From the NCBI GenBank assembly GCA_009809945.1, contig WTPW01001560.1:56082-120081 (forward strand): a stretch of 64,000 nucleotides of DNA, read 5' to 3'. The notes below the pieces were generated by a model. That model saw only the letters and a list, made by a program, of their open reading frames with translations. It was not told the DNA's origin and ran no database searches. The position numbers and the translations under genes are program-made. Source of the stretch: Gigaspora margarita (lineage: Eukaryota; Glomeromycota; Glomeromycetes; Diversisporales; Gigasporaceae). Shown in pieces: positions 33,061 through 46,095 of this stretch. The first letter of the stretch is position 1; each line of letters begins with the position of its first letter.

Positions 33061-33679
33061 AAAATGTATAATCAAAATCAAGTATGCATATTAAACACAT
33101 GTTTATTCACGGAGTTATCAAGTCTCAACGAATTCAATAAAATCTAATCTGGTTAGCCATTTTAATCAGACAGACAGACAATAAGATACTTTGTTGTACG
33201 TTGAATAAGGCAATTGAGAACACTCAAGAATACTAGCAAGTATGAATTCCGGATTCTATTTTTTTTAGTTAAAGCGATGGAGAATACAAGTTTAGACACT
33301 CAGATAGTTAGGAAATTTCATACAAAGCACAAAATAGTTCTATAAGATAATTATCGTGAAGTTTAAGTGCATGGTTTCACGACGTTTTAATTTAATATGT
33401 TTTACATAATATTGCGAATATACAATTAAGAATACAGTACAATAGAAACCATACATTCACAAGATTACAAATCGTGCCCACTTAGTAAGATTTATATATT
33501 TATGCATTGTTTAGTCATTGACATACTCTTGGCTTTTTTAAGCATTTCAGGCGTTTAGTTTAGTCTTATCAAAATTGATCAAAAGTGCAGGATTAAGAAA
33601 ATCAACCAATCATTAAAATCCAAAGACTATGGGACAATAGTAAATTTTGGTGATAAGTACATTATAAACTTTTATTATA

Positions 33680-34040
33680 TGCTGGCTACTCCATTGAAAA
33701 GTAATTTTTTTATTAAGTTAACTGCTCAAGCCAATTAATTGAAAGTTGTAGAGCCCACTGAGACGCATCTAAAGGTGGTTAGTTAACCAAATCGGCCCAG
33801 TGTACGCTGAGATATCGCTAAAAAACTATTGGCCGACTATATAAAATTCTATGTAAACAAACTAGAAATTTTATATAGTCGGCCAATTGTTTTTTAGCGA
33901 CATCTCAGCGTACACTGGACCGATTTGAATGATCTAACTACCTTTTAGATGCTTCTCAGTGGGCTCTACAACTTTCAATTAATTGGCTTGAGCTGTTAAC
34001 TTAATAAAAAAATTAATTTTCATTGGAGCAGCGTCAGATT
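33680..34040. mobile_element. ~360-bp foldback element
   Basis: Two arms of about 160 bp are inverted around 33855-33866. They share CAAGCCAATTAATTGAAAGT, TGTAGAGCCCACTGAGA, AGTGTACGCTGAGAT and TTGGCCGACTATATAAAATT. The AAAGTTGTAGAGC...AATCGGCCC core also occurs in the foldback element at 16701-17665, in the same order. Confidence 0.8.
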
Positions 34041-35333
34041 TCAACATATGAAGATCATAAAATAGTGCCGATCTTTCACTTAAGTTTTACTAGATTACAC
34101 ATTTAAATGCAGTGTTGGTAAAATAGGACTTGGACAATATGGACTAATGAACATGAACATTTATGGACCATGTCCATATCGTACAACTTGAAACTTTTAC
34201 TTTACTCCTTAGCTCCAGGGAATTATTTTTATGTTCTACTAATAAAGTTTTCTTGGGCAATTTTTACTGCTGGTATACCACGAACTAGGTCTGTCTTTTG
34301 TAACGCACATCATCGAATATACTGTAAAATAGTATTTCAAGTCTGACATTAAATTAGTTGAGCCTTTAAAAAGTTGGCTTAGTCAACTATCGTTATAAAA
34401 CCAGTTGAGACCGTCCCAAATTTGGAGAATTTGATATGCGTTACACAGATGCATCAGCCATTCATACAATGAATTTAAACAAGTCACCTTTACATTAGCC
34501 AAACAGGTTACACGAAAAAGTTGTGGGATTACATTTTCCGATTTTATAAAAATTTAAGTTCCCGAGCTTTTTAACAAAAACTATTGTATTGTAAAACAAA
34601 ACTGTTATTCAATTGTGTAACAATCGTGTGAATTCAGAAATAATCATTCCCAAATTTGGGACTGCCTTACTTGTTCGTTAAATATAGTAATTCAACATAA
34701 ATACGTGCATGGTGGGATTTCTAAGCTCAACGCAATAGTATCAGGGTTAAAAATTTTAAAATGTGGTTTGGTAACACCGAAAGGCTCCACTGACCGAGCC
34801 ATAAGAAATTATAAGACTTCTGATACGGCTGCTCACCACCTGCGTGCAGCTCAGAAATTATGCAAAGAATTATAAGGATTATAGGAAAGGAGCGCAGTAG
34901 TTACAGCACAAATGTATTTTATGCCTGAGTTTCGTCTTATTAAAATTTTCTTCAGATTACGATATCTTAGTTATATGCTTATAATAAAAATTAGATTCTC
35001 ACCGTGTTTAAGTTTTACTGTATAGTTTTATTAGCGTCGTGTGTTATTATTTTACAATTTTATTTTTTTATTATATTTTTCTTTATTACTTTAAAAATAA
35101 ATTATCCCCACCGATATATTAAGTTGATTACATCATTAATACCACGATTAATTAAAAGTTTGATTTAGGGTGTTCTCAAACACCTTAATTAATCCTTCGA
35201 AACGGGTCTGAGGGTAAATTTTTATTAGTAAAAAAATAAATTAATGAATCAATTATATTATTATTCCAATGAATAAAGCACGTGATGAAAGTTTAATACA
35301 TTAGAAAGAGAAATTTTATTAGCGGAAGTTCGT
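34041..35333. other. intergenic stretch
   Basis: I see no gene or complete element. A CAGTGTTGG motif at about 34112 resembles the end of the hAT-like element at 22931 but I find no partner end. Confidence 0.55.
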
Positions 35334-35596
35334 TTTGGCCGTTTGAAGTTAATTTTTTGGTTAACATCACCCCCCCAACTGAGTCTCCCCCCACCTCCCT
35401 CCGAAAACGAACAGCCAATCAAAACACTGGATGACCCTCGCCAGTCACCTGATATATATCAACCAATCAAATTGGCCCATCTTTGTTCATTTTTATATGT
35501 TCGTTTCATATGTTCGTTTCATTTTATCCCCCTCCCTCCCTCCCGAGAGTCCTGGAAAAGTGATGTTAACCAAAGAATCAACTTCGAACGGCCTTA
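35334..35596. mobile_element. 263-bp TIR element with C-rich arms
   Basis: Ends TTTGGCCGTTTGAAGTTAAT at left and TAAGGCCGTTCGAAGTTGAT at right (reverse strand), both continuing into GGTTAACATCAC. The left arm has CCCCCCCAACTGAG and the right CCCCCTCCCTCCCTCCC, both C-rich on the plus strand. The ORFs here are shadows. Confidence 0.75.
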
Positions 35597-36033
35597 ATGA
35601 TCAAATGTATTTATCATTCCAATTAACAAGAGATAAAGGCTCAAACATCGTTTTTTTATCATAGAGATGCGCTTATTGGTCGGAAATTTCATTGACTGAT
35701 TAGAAAAAAATAATTGTTCAAGTATTTCATTTCACTCTTTTTACATTATCAATATCGTTATGGATCTTCAAAATCATTACCAACGTCGGCAAATTATTGC
35801 CTTATTACTTATGCTAAAAATCTTCGTCGCAAATAAAAAAGGTGTTCTGATGGCTTGTAGTAAATTCTGAAAAATGAGATGTAGAAATTGGCATTGTCGT
35901 GGATTGCTTTATCCTTTCGTTGATCCTTTTCGATTTGTAAAAACAATAATTGTTAAATGATAATAATAATTATAAAGATGTTTGCCCAAGCATCAAAAGC
36001 AAACAATATTTTAATTGTAATATTCAATCATAT

Positions 36034-36093
36034 TAGGCCACGCAAAGTTGATTTTCGTTTTGCATTACCCGCCGACCCATTTTTTCAATTTTT

Positions 36094-36126
<33 letters not shown>

Positions 36127-36430
36127 TCCCAATTGTGCCAATTGTTCGATTTTTGACATTCATTTTTTTACGCTATTTTCATCTGGTGTCACCCGACAGA
36201 GAGCTTAATTTCCCGTAATTGTCCGATAGGACTGACGGAAAAAATATGACTGCTGACCCAATTTTTTGATTCCTTGTTGTGCAAAATGAAAAATTAACCT
36301 TGCATAACCTTAGATATGAACATTATTCTATTAATTTACAGTAAATTAGGAAAAAAAAAATCCGACCGACCGACCCATGTTTTCAGATTCCATGTAATGC
36401 AAAACGAAAAATCAACTTTGCGTGGCCTTA
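36034..36430. mobile_element. ~397-bp TIR element, GGCCACGCAAAGTTGAT family, copy 1
   Basis: Inverted ends TAGGCCACGCAAAGTTGATT and TAAGGCCACGCAAAGTTGAT. The interior has CCCAATTGTGCCAATTGTTC, GTCCGATAGGACTGACGGAA and a long T run. The copy at 62807-63206 is the same element in reverse orientation. Confidence 0.85.
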
Positions 36431-37083
36431 TCATCCATGTTATCGGTTTTCAACACTCATACCTAATTAATAACGCCATAATGGTTGAGCATTATCTAAA
36501 TTAAGCGGGCTGCTTGAGAATTCGGATAATCCTGACCAGATTAATTAATTTGTGACATCATATCACAAGGACAATCGTAGATCAGGAGCTAAATTAGACA
36601 CGATATCCATAATTGTTGATCACAGTAGTTAGATTCAGAATATTAAAACCTGATGTAGCATAATTTTAATTTTAGTCGGCTAAAGTGACTTAGCCATATT
36701 AATAACTGCATATTTACCGTGCCTACGGCATGGAGTTGAAATGTTATACCGGCAGTCATTCGGCATACAGACGTATGCACAGTCAAAAGATCGAAAAGAT
36801 GGCTAAGCAAGGAGGCAAGCACTTCAGGGTACCGAGCAAATCACAAGCCCAGCGCCGCAGAAAGGAAAGCATATAAAATCGATGCCAAGTCACAAGACTC
36901 AAAATGGAGATCTGAATACTGATGAATGTGATATAAAATCATCTTCCGCAAATAGAACGATTAACAACTTTTATTCAGAATTATGAAAAGTAAATCAAAA
37001 ACCGCAAGCAAAAGGATTTAACCGTGATATTTACGCCAAGATTGCCAATTCCGCTGTGAGAAGCAACCCATTTCACAACCCGG

Positions 37084-37914
37084 TATGGTCGTACCCGGGT
37101 AACTCTTTACCCGAAAGGGTATAACCTTAAATAAAATCTAATAACCGGTTTTATATCCTGTTGAAATAAAAGGATAACGGTTATATCTTAGGTTATATCC
37201 GGATATCATGTGATTAGATTATTGCCCATAAATTACAGGATTAAACAAATATGGTAAACGATTTATAGTTTGTTTAACCATGCGAAGTCGCGCTAAAGCA
37301 AGAACGAATGATAACAGTATAAATGAAAATAACGCCTAGGTGCATTGTTTAATTAAGCTTAATTCGATCAAAATTCGAAAAACACTTTTGGAGTTATTTC
37401 GCATTTATACGTAAAGTCTAACGTTGAAACGTTAATTAACTGCGATAAAAATAATTATATTTTGTATTGAATTCAGGTACTTAAAATTAGTACGAATTTT
37501 GTTATCATAGGCGATGAATTTCGATAATTATTTTTCGGTAATAAAAATACAGTTTTCGATAATAAAATTTTCAGCCAGTTAAGTTAAGATTATACCGAAA
37601 CGATATAATGGCCGAAAAATTATATTATCAAAAACTGCATATTTATTACTGTAATTTTGATAATTATGTTTAATTACATTTAAAACTTGATTTATAATAA
37701 TGCAGGTTCGTCATATTTCATTAACAAGTTACATAACATCTCAATCTGACGCAGAGATATATGTACGTACAACATATATATTTTACCCTATAATACCCTA
37801 TATTATCTCTTAGATTACCGGGTATCCTAACTGTGTAACCCGATAGTCGATTTTATAATCCGGTTATCCGGATAACCTAACAGTTAACCGGTTACAATAC
37901 CTTAGGGTACGACC
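37084..37914. mobile_element. ~830-bp TIR element with possible 8-bp duplication
   Basis: Inverted ends TATGGTCGTACCC at left and TAGTGGTCGTACCC at right (reverse strand). Next to each end are many copies of AACCGGTTAT/GGATAACC-like words. The flanks CAACCCGG and CAACCGGT may be an eroded target duplication. Non-coding; hAT-like is a guess. Confidence 0.55.
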
Positions 37915-38979
37915 ACTACAACCGGTCCCTTCCTCCCTGACATTTTTATAATAACTTTTAAACCCTATTATTTACGATGACATGAAACCACTGGATAATG
38001 CTATACAACTCAAGCGCACTGTTTACAGTAATTCATGGCGTAATTTCAGTTGCTGTTTTCCAGGAGCTATCCGTTTCAATGTCAATTATGCATAAATCAT
38101 AATGCAAATTAATAAATGCTTATCTCCGGTACATTAGACCGGGTCATCCCAAATTGTAGCATGCATGTAATTCTTTTCGATTTCATAAGTTAATGCATAT
38201 TTTTTATTTATGTAGGATATAAAAAATTTTGATACTTTATTGTTTTTATGCTTTTCAAAATAATAAACAGGTAGGATGTATTCGTAAAGTGTTTTGTAAA
38301 TTATTCGATGTGAGTAAATAATAATTACATTTCTTACATATTGTATTTCCCGTTGTTGAATTATTAGTCTTCACAGTTATCACAAATAGACGGTTCTACT
38401 GATTATTAATTAGGACAAACTTTCATGTTATCTTGTACACGATAATTATTAAAAGGATTATGCAGAACTTTTATTATAAAGAATCTTATCTCAGTCATTA
38501 ACAGGATCTTCTTAATTTGACCAGGACATGCTCTTATACATACATACGTACGTACGTATGCAATCTTTATGCACATATATGCATACTTATCATAATATCT
38601 CCGTTACTTATAGACTAATTCGCACTACCATTATACTTGAAGACTATTTATTTGGAATCTGCAATTTTTGTATCATCCAGCCCTTTCTTGTGTATGGATT
38701 CCTTGTAATACAAATGTCTTTTAGTGCACGCTGAGCTTTACTCATTATGTTAATTGTAAAGGATTTTCATGATACATAATTCATGGTATGAACAAAAAAG
38801 CTTGTTGTGATTGCAGTAAAATTTTACTTGCTATGTCATCATGAAATTCTCACAGCTGTAAGTATTAATACCTTATTTAAAATATATAGAATAAAATCAT
38901 ACAGAACGAATACACTTAATCTTTATTATTATGCACACGTATGCATTGATATGTATTGCAAAGCAAAATGCCCTGTTAC

Positions 38980-39150
38980 TAATAGATTAATCAGTACCAA
39001 CATCATAGAAAAGGTTATTTGACACCGTTATTCTCCAACTATGCCTTAGTATAAGATATATCGCCTAATAGATTAATCAGCACCAACATCATAGAAAAGG
39101 TTATTTGACACAGTTATTCTCCAACTATGCCTTATTATAAGATATATCGC
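38980..39150. repeat. 86-bp tandem duplication
   Basis: TAATAGATTAATCAGTACCA at 38980 recurs at 39066 (one change); the two copies differ at a handful of positions through AAGATATATCGC. No gene overlaps it. The surrounding 37920-40150 has no other supported feature. Confidence 0.85.
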
Positions 39151-40150
39151 AAGCCTATAAATATTTTATCGACTACAGAATAGCTTTGTTGTTGATTAAT
39201 CATGTAAATGAGTCATGCTACGGTGCTCTCATTTAATTGTTAAGCAATGAGTACCGGCATTTTAGAATTCGCGGTTTGATTAGCGACATCCCATGTTACA
39301 ATTAGATTTTTATCGCCTTTATGGTTTAATTGATGAAGACCAAATTTAAGTAACAATAAGCAAGAATTACTCTATTTAATCGCTTACAAGCCTAAAATAA
39401 ATGCCAATAAATAATTTTTAAAAAACTTCCATAACGGAAAGTTTGAAAAACAAGGAACTAAGTGATATCTTCATGTTCATCACATCACATGATTAGGCAG
39501 TTAGAGTTGGTATTAGGGTTAGGTGATAGTATAGTTTAAACCGATTTGTGTGCAAACAAATGACGTAATTGCATGATTTCATGTAATGTAATACATATAG
39601 GAGTTCAGATTAGGGTAGAGCTTAACTCGAGAATAAATTAGTCCTAAGTTTAGTAGTACTATTAGAGTTTGTATTGTAAGTTACACATGTAATAAACTGT
39701 ATAAATAATAATAAAACTGATGAACAAAGAGTTCGTTCTAAAAAATAAAAAAATAAAAGTATGAGAAATAATTCTACAAATAATAGTAATAAATATTCAG
39801 ATTTGTTTAGTAGATAAATATGAAATATTCCAAATTCTATTCAAGTAGAAGTAGTTTGGATTTATACTGGGGTTTGACAAGACTTTTATATATAAACATT
39901 AAGTGATCAGAAAGGGCACAAGTTCCAAAACAAGTTATTTAAAAATCATTGATTATCTGGTTTTTTTTATATTAATAGCTAAAATAGAGTTAATAGTTAA
40001 AAGATTCAAGTCCCAAATTAGATAGTTTAAAAAAGTTTTTAGCTATTTTCAAAAAATAAATATGACTAGAAATTGTAGAAGAATAATATAATGTTCACCA
40101 TAGGTGATTATCACCTGTGTTTTACAATATACAAATAAAAATAATTATTT

Positions 40151-40397
40151 GGGCGGTCAAAAGTAGAAACCAAGGAAATTGTTTCTAAGTAAATTTTTTC
40201 TAGACTTTAAATTAAAATATCTCAACAACTATTAAACCAAACTTAATAAAATTTTTTTATTTTAATTTTATATAGTTATAGAATTAAAATAAAAAAAATT
40301 TATTAGATTTGGTTTGATTGTTGTCAAGATATTTTAATTTAAAGTTTTAAAAAAACTTACTAAAAACAATTTCCTTGGTTTCTACTTTTGGCCGCCC
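40151..40397. mobile_element. 247-bp TIR element
   Basis: Ends GGGCGGTCAAAAGTAGAAAC and GGGCGGCCAAAAGTAGAAAC (reverse strand), continuing CAAGGAAATTGTTT; the arms extend nearly to the centre, giving a long hairpin. ATTT lies on both sides and may be a short target duplication. Confidence 0.8.
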
Positions 40398-41287
40398 ATT
40401 TTAATCAAAACAAAAACTCACCTCTTTAATATTAGAGTTAGGGTAAGGGTTAGGAATTAGAAAGGTACTTTATAAGGGAGAAAGGGGTATTCTGATAAAG
40501 AGGGGTATTGTGACAAATTGGGATATATTGTGATCCTATGATCAGATCCAGATAAAATTTACACCATTCGATTCCCCTGAGTGAGAGGAATCAAATAGTA
40601 TGAATTTTAGCCAGTTCTGATTGCATAGTTACTAAATACTGGGAGAAATATACCAATTCATCACAATACCTCTTTAATATAGAATGCTATAACTGAAGAT
40701 ATTATAACAAAACAGGAATCTCTAAATACCAATCAAAAATGGATGAAATTTGTACTATTAGATTCCTCTCGTTGAGAAGAATTAAATGATAAAAATTTCA
40801 TCTGGTTCTGATTACAGGATCACAAGATATTCCCAATTCGTCACAATACCCCAAGTCCAAAATTTTTATATTTTTTTAAAAAATAATTAAATTAAGATAA
40901 TTTGTAATCCAGTGATCAGAATCAAACAATTTTAGTTTCGTTAGACTTAGTTTGATGAGATGAATCAGAAGATATTAATTTGTTTGATTTGAATCAATGT
41001 ATCACAGAATATGAAAAAAACATTTTAACTTCGTCAGAATATCCCTTTCTCCCTTATATAGTAAAATTTTGCAAGAAATTTTTTTTCTGTATAAAAAAAA
41101 AAAGTTTCATAGGCAAATTTCTAAGTTAGAAGCAATTTTTTAAAAATTTTTGTTTTTGTTACACAAAAATTAATTTACATGTTATATCTAATCCTAAATT
41201 TTGATTGGCTATTGTACTACAAATAATAAACTCTATGGTTTATATTAGAATTTTTCATTGTAGAAAATAATTAATAATAATATATAT
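40398..41287. other. intergenic stretch upstream of gypsy element 2
   Basis: Includes a short telomere-like GTTAGGGTAAGGGTTAGG at about 40437 and diverged repeats of a GATTCCTCT/AGAGGAATC-like word (40570-40810). No gene seen. Confidence 0.55.
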
Positions 41288-41837
41288 TGTCACAGGCTAA
41301 AAGTGGATCTACAAAATCAGCACAGTAAACTTGTGACTAAAAGTGAATTTACTATCAGAATTCCAGATCGACTATTAGATGAGGCTTACCAGCCAAATAA
41401 TGGAAAGGATAACCTACGTTAAATCTGAAGAGAAATTCCAAAAAGAAGGGCTGAAAATCAAGAAAGAAAATCTGGAAAACAAGCGAAGGAAAGACTTCAT
41501 TGGAAGAAAGTATCATAATAATTATTATAAGCCCCTTAATTTATAATAGCTTTGACCTAATTATTTAATGATGTATAATGTAAATTACCTCTAAGCCCCT
41601 TGAGTTCGTTATGAAAGAATAAGTTATAAAAGAGCTGGGAATTCGTGTTAGTTATAAATTAACCTACGGGATTTCAATAATTCATTAACAATATATTTAA
41701 TAAAACTTTCTAATAAATTTGTTTAATAAATTAACTTACCAAATCACCAATGTCACATCTTTGGCGAGTTGCCTATCATTTTGTTTTTATAAACTTTTAT
41801 CCTATAATTAATTAATTGTACAATTTATCCTGTAACA
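41288..41837 (+). repeat. 5' LTR of gypsy element 2
   Basis: 550 bp. Contains TTATAAAAGAGCTGGGAATT near 41625, a candidate core promoter region. Matches 48769-49314 with scattered substitutions. Confidence 0.9.
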
Positions 41838-41898
41838 TTTGGTGGTGACTGTGAGATTTCATAACTTTGTAATTTCTGCATTTTATACCTGTGTAAAA

Positions 41899-43200
41899 AT
41901 GAATGAGGAACAATTTAACAAGTTTATGGAAGCCATAACTAAGTCAATCAGTAAAGAAGAACCCAAAATGACCCCAAAGGAAAATAATCTTGTAAAGATT
42001 AAATATTTTTATAGTACCGATGATGAGGATCTATTTGAATAATTTGACGATTTTGAAGGGCCGCTGAAGCTAATAACTAGGCTAAAGATCATAGGGTAAA
42101 AATCGTGTTAGGTTACTTAAAGGAAATGGAGCTGAAAGGTATAAAAGAATTAGAGAAAGTATTGAATTTTGGAAAGTTAAAGAAGAAAATGAAACAGACT
42201 GAAACAAGAGTTTCTACCATTTATTCATAGGACAGTTTGCCCCAGAAGAAAGGCAACACCAGTGGCAAATAGAGTTGTATGAATTACAGCAAAAGGATAC
42301 AGAAAAGTGGATATTTATGCCACTAAATTTCAAAAATTACTTAGTCAGATTAATATTGATAATGGGGTTTCCAAAGGCTTTGTCGTAAGAATGTTCTTGA
42401 AAGGCCTAAAAGGCAAAAATGCTGAGCTCGTAAATATAGCTGCACCTAAGAATTTAGATGATGCCATAGCCGCAGCAAAAAGAATCGAAGCGGGAAGTTA
42501 TTACCTCTAATGACCTACCAAACAATTTAATGCACTACAAAAAATAGCAGATAAGTTATGCGACCTAAAGAAGAGTATTGAAGGTAGGGTTCCTCAAATT
42601 CAAATCAAATCAAATATTGGGTCAATTTGAATTTGATCAAATCAAATTGATCCTGATTTGAATTTGATTTGATTCAAATATTTGGATTTGAATTTGATTT
42701 GAATTTGAATTTTCAATAGTAATTTTCAAATCAAATCAAATTTTTGTCAAATCAAATCAAATTTGGCCAGATTTGAATTTGATCAAATCAAATATAGTCA
42801 AATTTGAATTTGAATTTGATCAAATATTTGATTCAAATATTTGAAGATCAAATCAAATTGCAGAACCCTAATTGAAGGATTAACGGTGAATTATGCAACC
42901 CTATTCACACAAATAAAGGATACAAGAACTTATTATCCACAGGAGAATTTTTATAAAGGATACCCTCAAAATAGATATAGATGAGAAAGAAATGAAGAAC
43001 TTAAATCTGGTAAATGTGGAGAAGCAGGACACATTGCTAAAAAATGCATGTCCGAAAAAGAATACTCTTATAAAAATCTGAAAAAGAATAATCAAACAAA
43101 AACTATTAGTTTTTGTAAAATAGAAGAAGACAATAATGACGAAGTATATACAGTAAATAATATTACTTCTCAAAAAGCTGTAAAACATCTAGTAAATCCA
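41899..43200 (+). pseudogene. gag region of gypsy element 2
   Basis: Starts at ATG 41899 (MNEEQFNKFMEAITKSISKE). Stops follow after DEDLFE and in later stretches. 42307-42510 is open (FQKLLSQINIDNG, FLKGLKGKNAELVNIAAPKN). A hAT-like miniature element interrupts the gene at 42585-42870. The zinc knuckle near 43010 reads SGKCGEAGHIAKKC: the first Cys of C-x2-C is Ser. Confidence 0.8.
42585..42870. mobile_element. 286-bp hAT-like miniature element built of CAAAT units
   Basis: Starts TAGGGTTCCTCAAATTCAAA and ends AATTGCAGAACCCTA. The 8-bp direct repeat ATTGAAGG flanks it at 42577-42584 and 42871-42878. Nearly the whole body is made of CAAATCAAAT, TTTGAATTTGA and inversions of these. Confidence 0.9.
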
Positions 43201-43217
43201 AAGTAGGAAGAAAGATT

Positions 43218-43919
43218 ATGCAAGCAATTAGAGTTCAAACAGAACAACTAGAAGAACCAAATATGAATATTGAAAACCCTTACATAGAAAAACCACTTTG
43301 TCAAGAAAAGCCAAAAAGGAAACGTGAACCTTCAAAAGTGGATTCTTTAACACCTTATAATGTCGTGAATGATATTTTATCTCTACCTACCAGCATTACA
43401 GTAGGACAAATCCTACAATACCCAAATCAAAGAAGAAATTTAGCTAAGATATTGATAAGGCCGTCAATATCAAAAGAAGCAAAATTTCTTAAAAAATACC
43501 ATCGTACAACTGCTGCAAGATGTTATATCTCAATTAGAAATAATTCAGTACTGGCTGTATTGGATTTGGGTGCTGCAGTAAACATCATATCCAAACAATT
43601 ATTGGAAAAGCTTGGATTAAAAATAGATGATAACTCTATAACTATAGTAATAATGGCTACAGGAGCCAGGGCCAGAACATTAGAAAAAATTAAAGATATA
43701 AGAATAGTAATAATGAATGTAGTGATCCCTACTACCTTACATGTGATAGATTTGTTAGATAATACATTATTATTAGGAACTGATTGGTTTCAGAAAACTA
43801 AAGCTCAAATTCATTTTGACAAGCAAAAGCTATACTTAAATTATGCAAATAAAACAGCCAAAGTCCCAATTTCAAATAGAGGTACTAAAAATTTTGAACC
43901 TTATAAAGAAGACGAATAA
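43218..43919 (+). pseudogene. protease region of gypsy element 2
   Basis: A 233-codon open stretch. RCYISIRNNSVLAVLDLGAA is the retropepsin active-site strand, but the D-[ST]-G motif reads D-L-G, so it is probably inactive. A LLLGTDWFQKTKAQIHF segment is the later conserved strand. The ATG at 43218 is inside the Gag-Pol frame and is not necessarily a true start. Confidence 0.8.
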
Positions 43920-44189
43920 AGTAATAGCGGAGATACTTTTGACAAATTTGACTACAAAGAAGAAGAATTCAATGAATTAAAAGAAGAGAATGAAAGCTGA
44001 CTATTAAAGAAAGGAAATTCCGTTCTATACCTTACAAGTATTAAAGAGGTACCCACGAAGAAAGAAGAAAAAGAGAATGAAGATAAAAAATCTGTAAAAG
44101 GAATAATTGAAGAAATAGTTAATAATGAAGAATTAACAAAAGAACAACAGATCAAAGCAAAGAAATTTTTAATGAAAGAAGGAAACTTA

Positions 44190-45000
44190 TTTGCCTAAGG
44201 TCTTGAAAATTTAGGCCACACTAATGCAACTACATATAGTATTAATACGGGTGATGCCATTCTGATTAATCAAAATTATTATAAGCCTGTCTATGAAGAA
44301 AATGAATTCATCAGAAAAGAAATTAAAAAATTAAAAAAACAAGGACTAATAATTGAAATAAATAGTCCTTGGGCTTCTCTGGTAGTTATAGTGCTAAAGA
44401 AAAATAGAAAACTGCAATTTTGTGTAGATTACAGAAAACTAAACGCAGTAACTAAAAGGATATATATCCTCTTCCTCACATTTCTGACCTATTAGATACC
44501 TTCGGAAAGGCACAATAGTTTTCTACTTTAGATCTAATAAGTGGATAATGGCAAGTTGGAGTAAGTGAAAATGATATAGAAAAGACAACTTTTATTTTGA
44601 AATATGGTACTTACGTATTTAAAGTAATGCCATTCATGCTTTGCAATGCTCTGGGAACTTTTCAATGCTTAATGGATAAAGTTTTGGAAGATTGTCTTGG
44701 TAAATTTGCTGTGGTTTACCTAAACGATATCAATATATATTCTAGTTCTCTAGAAGAACATTTAGAACACTTAAAATTAATATTTGATAAATTATAAAAA
44801 GCCTAATTAAAATTAAACCCAGAAAAGTGTATTTTTTTTCAAATCCGAAATTAATTATCTGGGATATATAATAAATAAGAAGGGGGTAAGACCTGATGAA
44901 AATAAAACAGAAAAAGTTAAAAACTGTTTTTTACCGATGAATCTTAGACAGTTGAGGGGATTTATCAGATTAGCTTCATATTATCACCAATTCATCAAAG
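44190..45000 (+). pseudogene. reverse transcriptase region of gypsy element 2
   Basis: KKNRKLQFCVDYRKLNAVTK near 44400 and the stretch 44597-44797 (GTFQCLMDKVLEDCLGKFAV, VVYLNDINIYSSSLEEH) are the RT core. The catalytic YxDD box is YLND, with the first Asp replaced by Asn. Stops occur at SGxWQVGV and AQxFSTLDL. Non-functional. Confidence 0.85.
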
Positions 45001-45657
45001 GATTTGACTCAATAGCCTGATCTTTACACAAGCTATTAGAGAAAGATATTCTCTACAAATGGGGAAAAAGTCAGCAAAATGCGTTTGAAATATTAAAACA
45101 GTATTTGATGTTGGCACCTATTTTACGATACCCCAACTTCAAGGAAATGTTTTATTTACATACTGATGCCTCCAGTGTAGGGTTAGGAGCCATTTTAGCA
45201 CAGAAAGATAAGAACCACAAGGAATATGTGGTAGCTTATGCAAGTTGAGCACTTTTAAAACCAGAATAAAATTATTCTGCTCTAGAAGTCAAATGCTTAG
45301 TCCTCGTATGGGCTGTCGAACACTTCCATTATTATCTAAGAGCAATACATTTTACTTTAATTATGGACCATGCCACTCTTAAATGGTTACATACTTCCAA
45401 ACCAAAAGGGAAAAGGGCCCATTGGATTCTAAGACTACAACTATATGATTACTCAATTATACACTGGGCAGGAAGAAAGCATTCCAACATCGATGCTTTA
45501 TCAAGAATGTACCTATGAAAAGAAAGAATTGAAACTAGAAGAGTTGGAACATAGAAACAACAAATTGATTACTTATTCATCAACAATACTTGAACCCTAT
45601 TATTTCCTATTTTTGGAAAAACTATCAATCCTTGTGACTCTTCTTGTGAATCTCTAA
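45001..45657 (+). pseudogene. RNase H region of gypsy element 2
   Basis: HTDASSVGLGAILAQKDKNH carries the first catalytic Asp. YAS-stop follows, with TGA where Arg (CGA) is usual; the same change is seen in gypsy element 1. HYYLRAIHFTLIMDHATLKW and HWAGRKHSNIDALSRM complete the domain. The frame then degenerates. Confidence 0.8.
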
Positions 45658-45927
45658 CTGCTGCCAGCTGCCCATTGGAATTTAATCAGATTTTTGATTG
45701 ATGTAGTAACCGAAACCTCGAACCTGTAAAAACTCAGAAGTCTGATCGATGACCTGATAGTTCTTGTCTTTCGACTTCGTAAACCAAGTTCATGTTTTAC
45801 TCCTTTTGTTATATAAAAATAGGAGAATATTAATTAAAAAAAAATAAAAAAATAAAAAAAAAACTTCAAATTAATTACACAAAATTAGTTGAGGTGCTCT
45901 GTCTGTAAGTCACTTATTGTGCAAAAA

Positions 45928-46095
45928 TGGGAGGTGCTCTGCCTATAAGACACTTAATAAGCCTGGTACTGGCTGGGTTCGTTATCGAAATAAGTACTGT
46001 ATAAAAATTGGGAGGATTGTCCAACCTGTAAGATGCTTAATAAGCCTGGTACTAGCTGGGTTCACTACTGAAATAAGTACTGCGCAAAATTTGGA
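45928..46095. repeat. 81-bp tandem duplication between RNase H and integrase
   Basis: TGGGAGG...TTAATAAGCCTGGTACT..GCTGGGTTC...AAATAAGTACTG is present twice, starting at 45928 and 46009, plus a partial unit upstream near 45890. Confidence 0.75.

Noticed and set aside
34112..34200. Start of another CAGTGTTGG hAT-like element
   Set aside because: No inverted partner end or 8-bp duplication was found downstream.
35343..35664. Pro-rich overlapping ORFs
   Set aside because: They arise from the C-rich arms of the 263-bp TIR element; the two frames overlap and neither has a domain.
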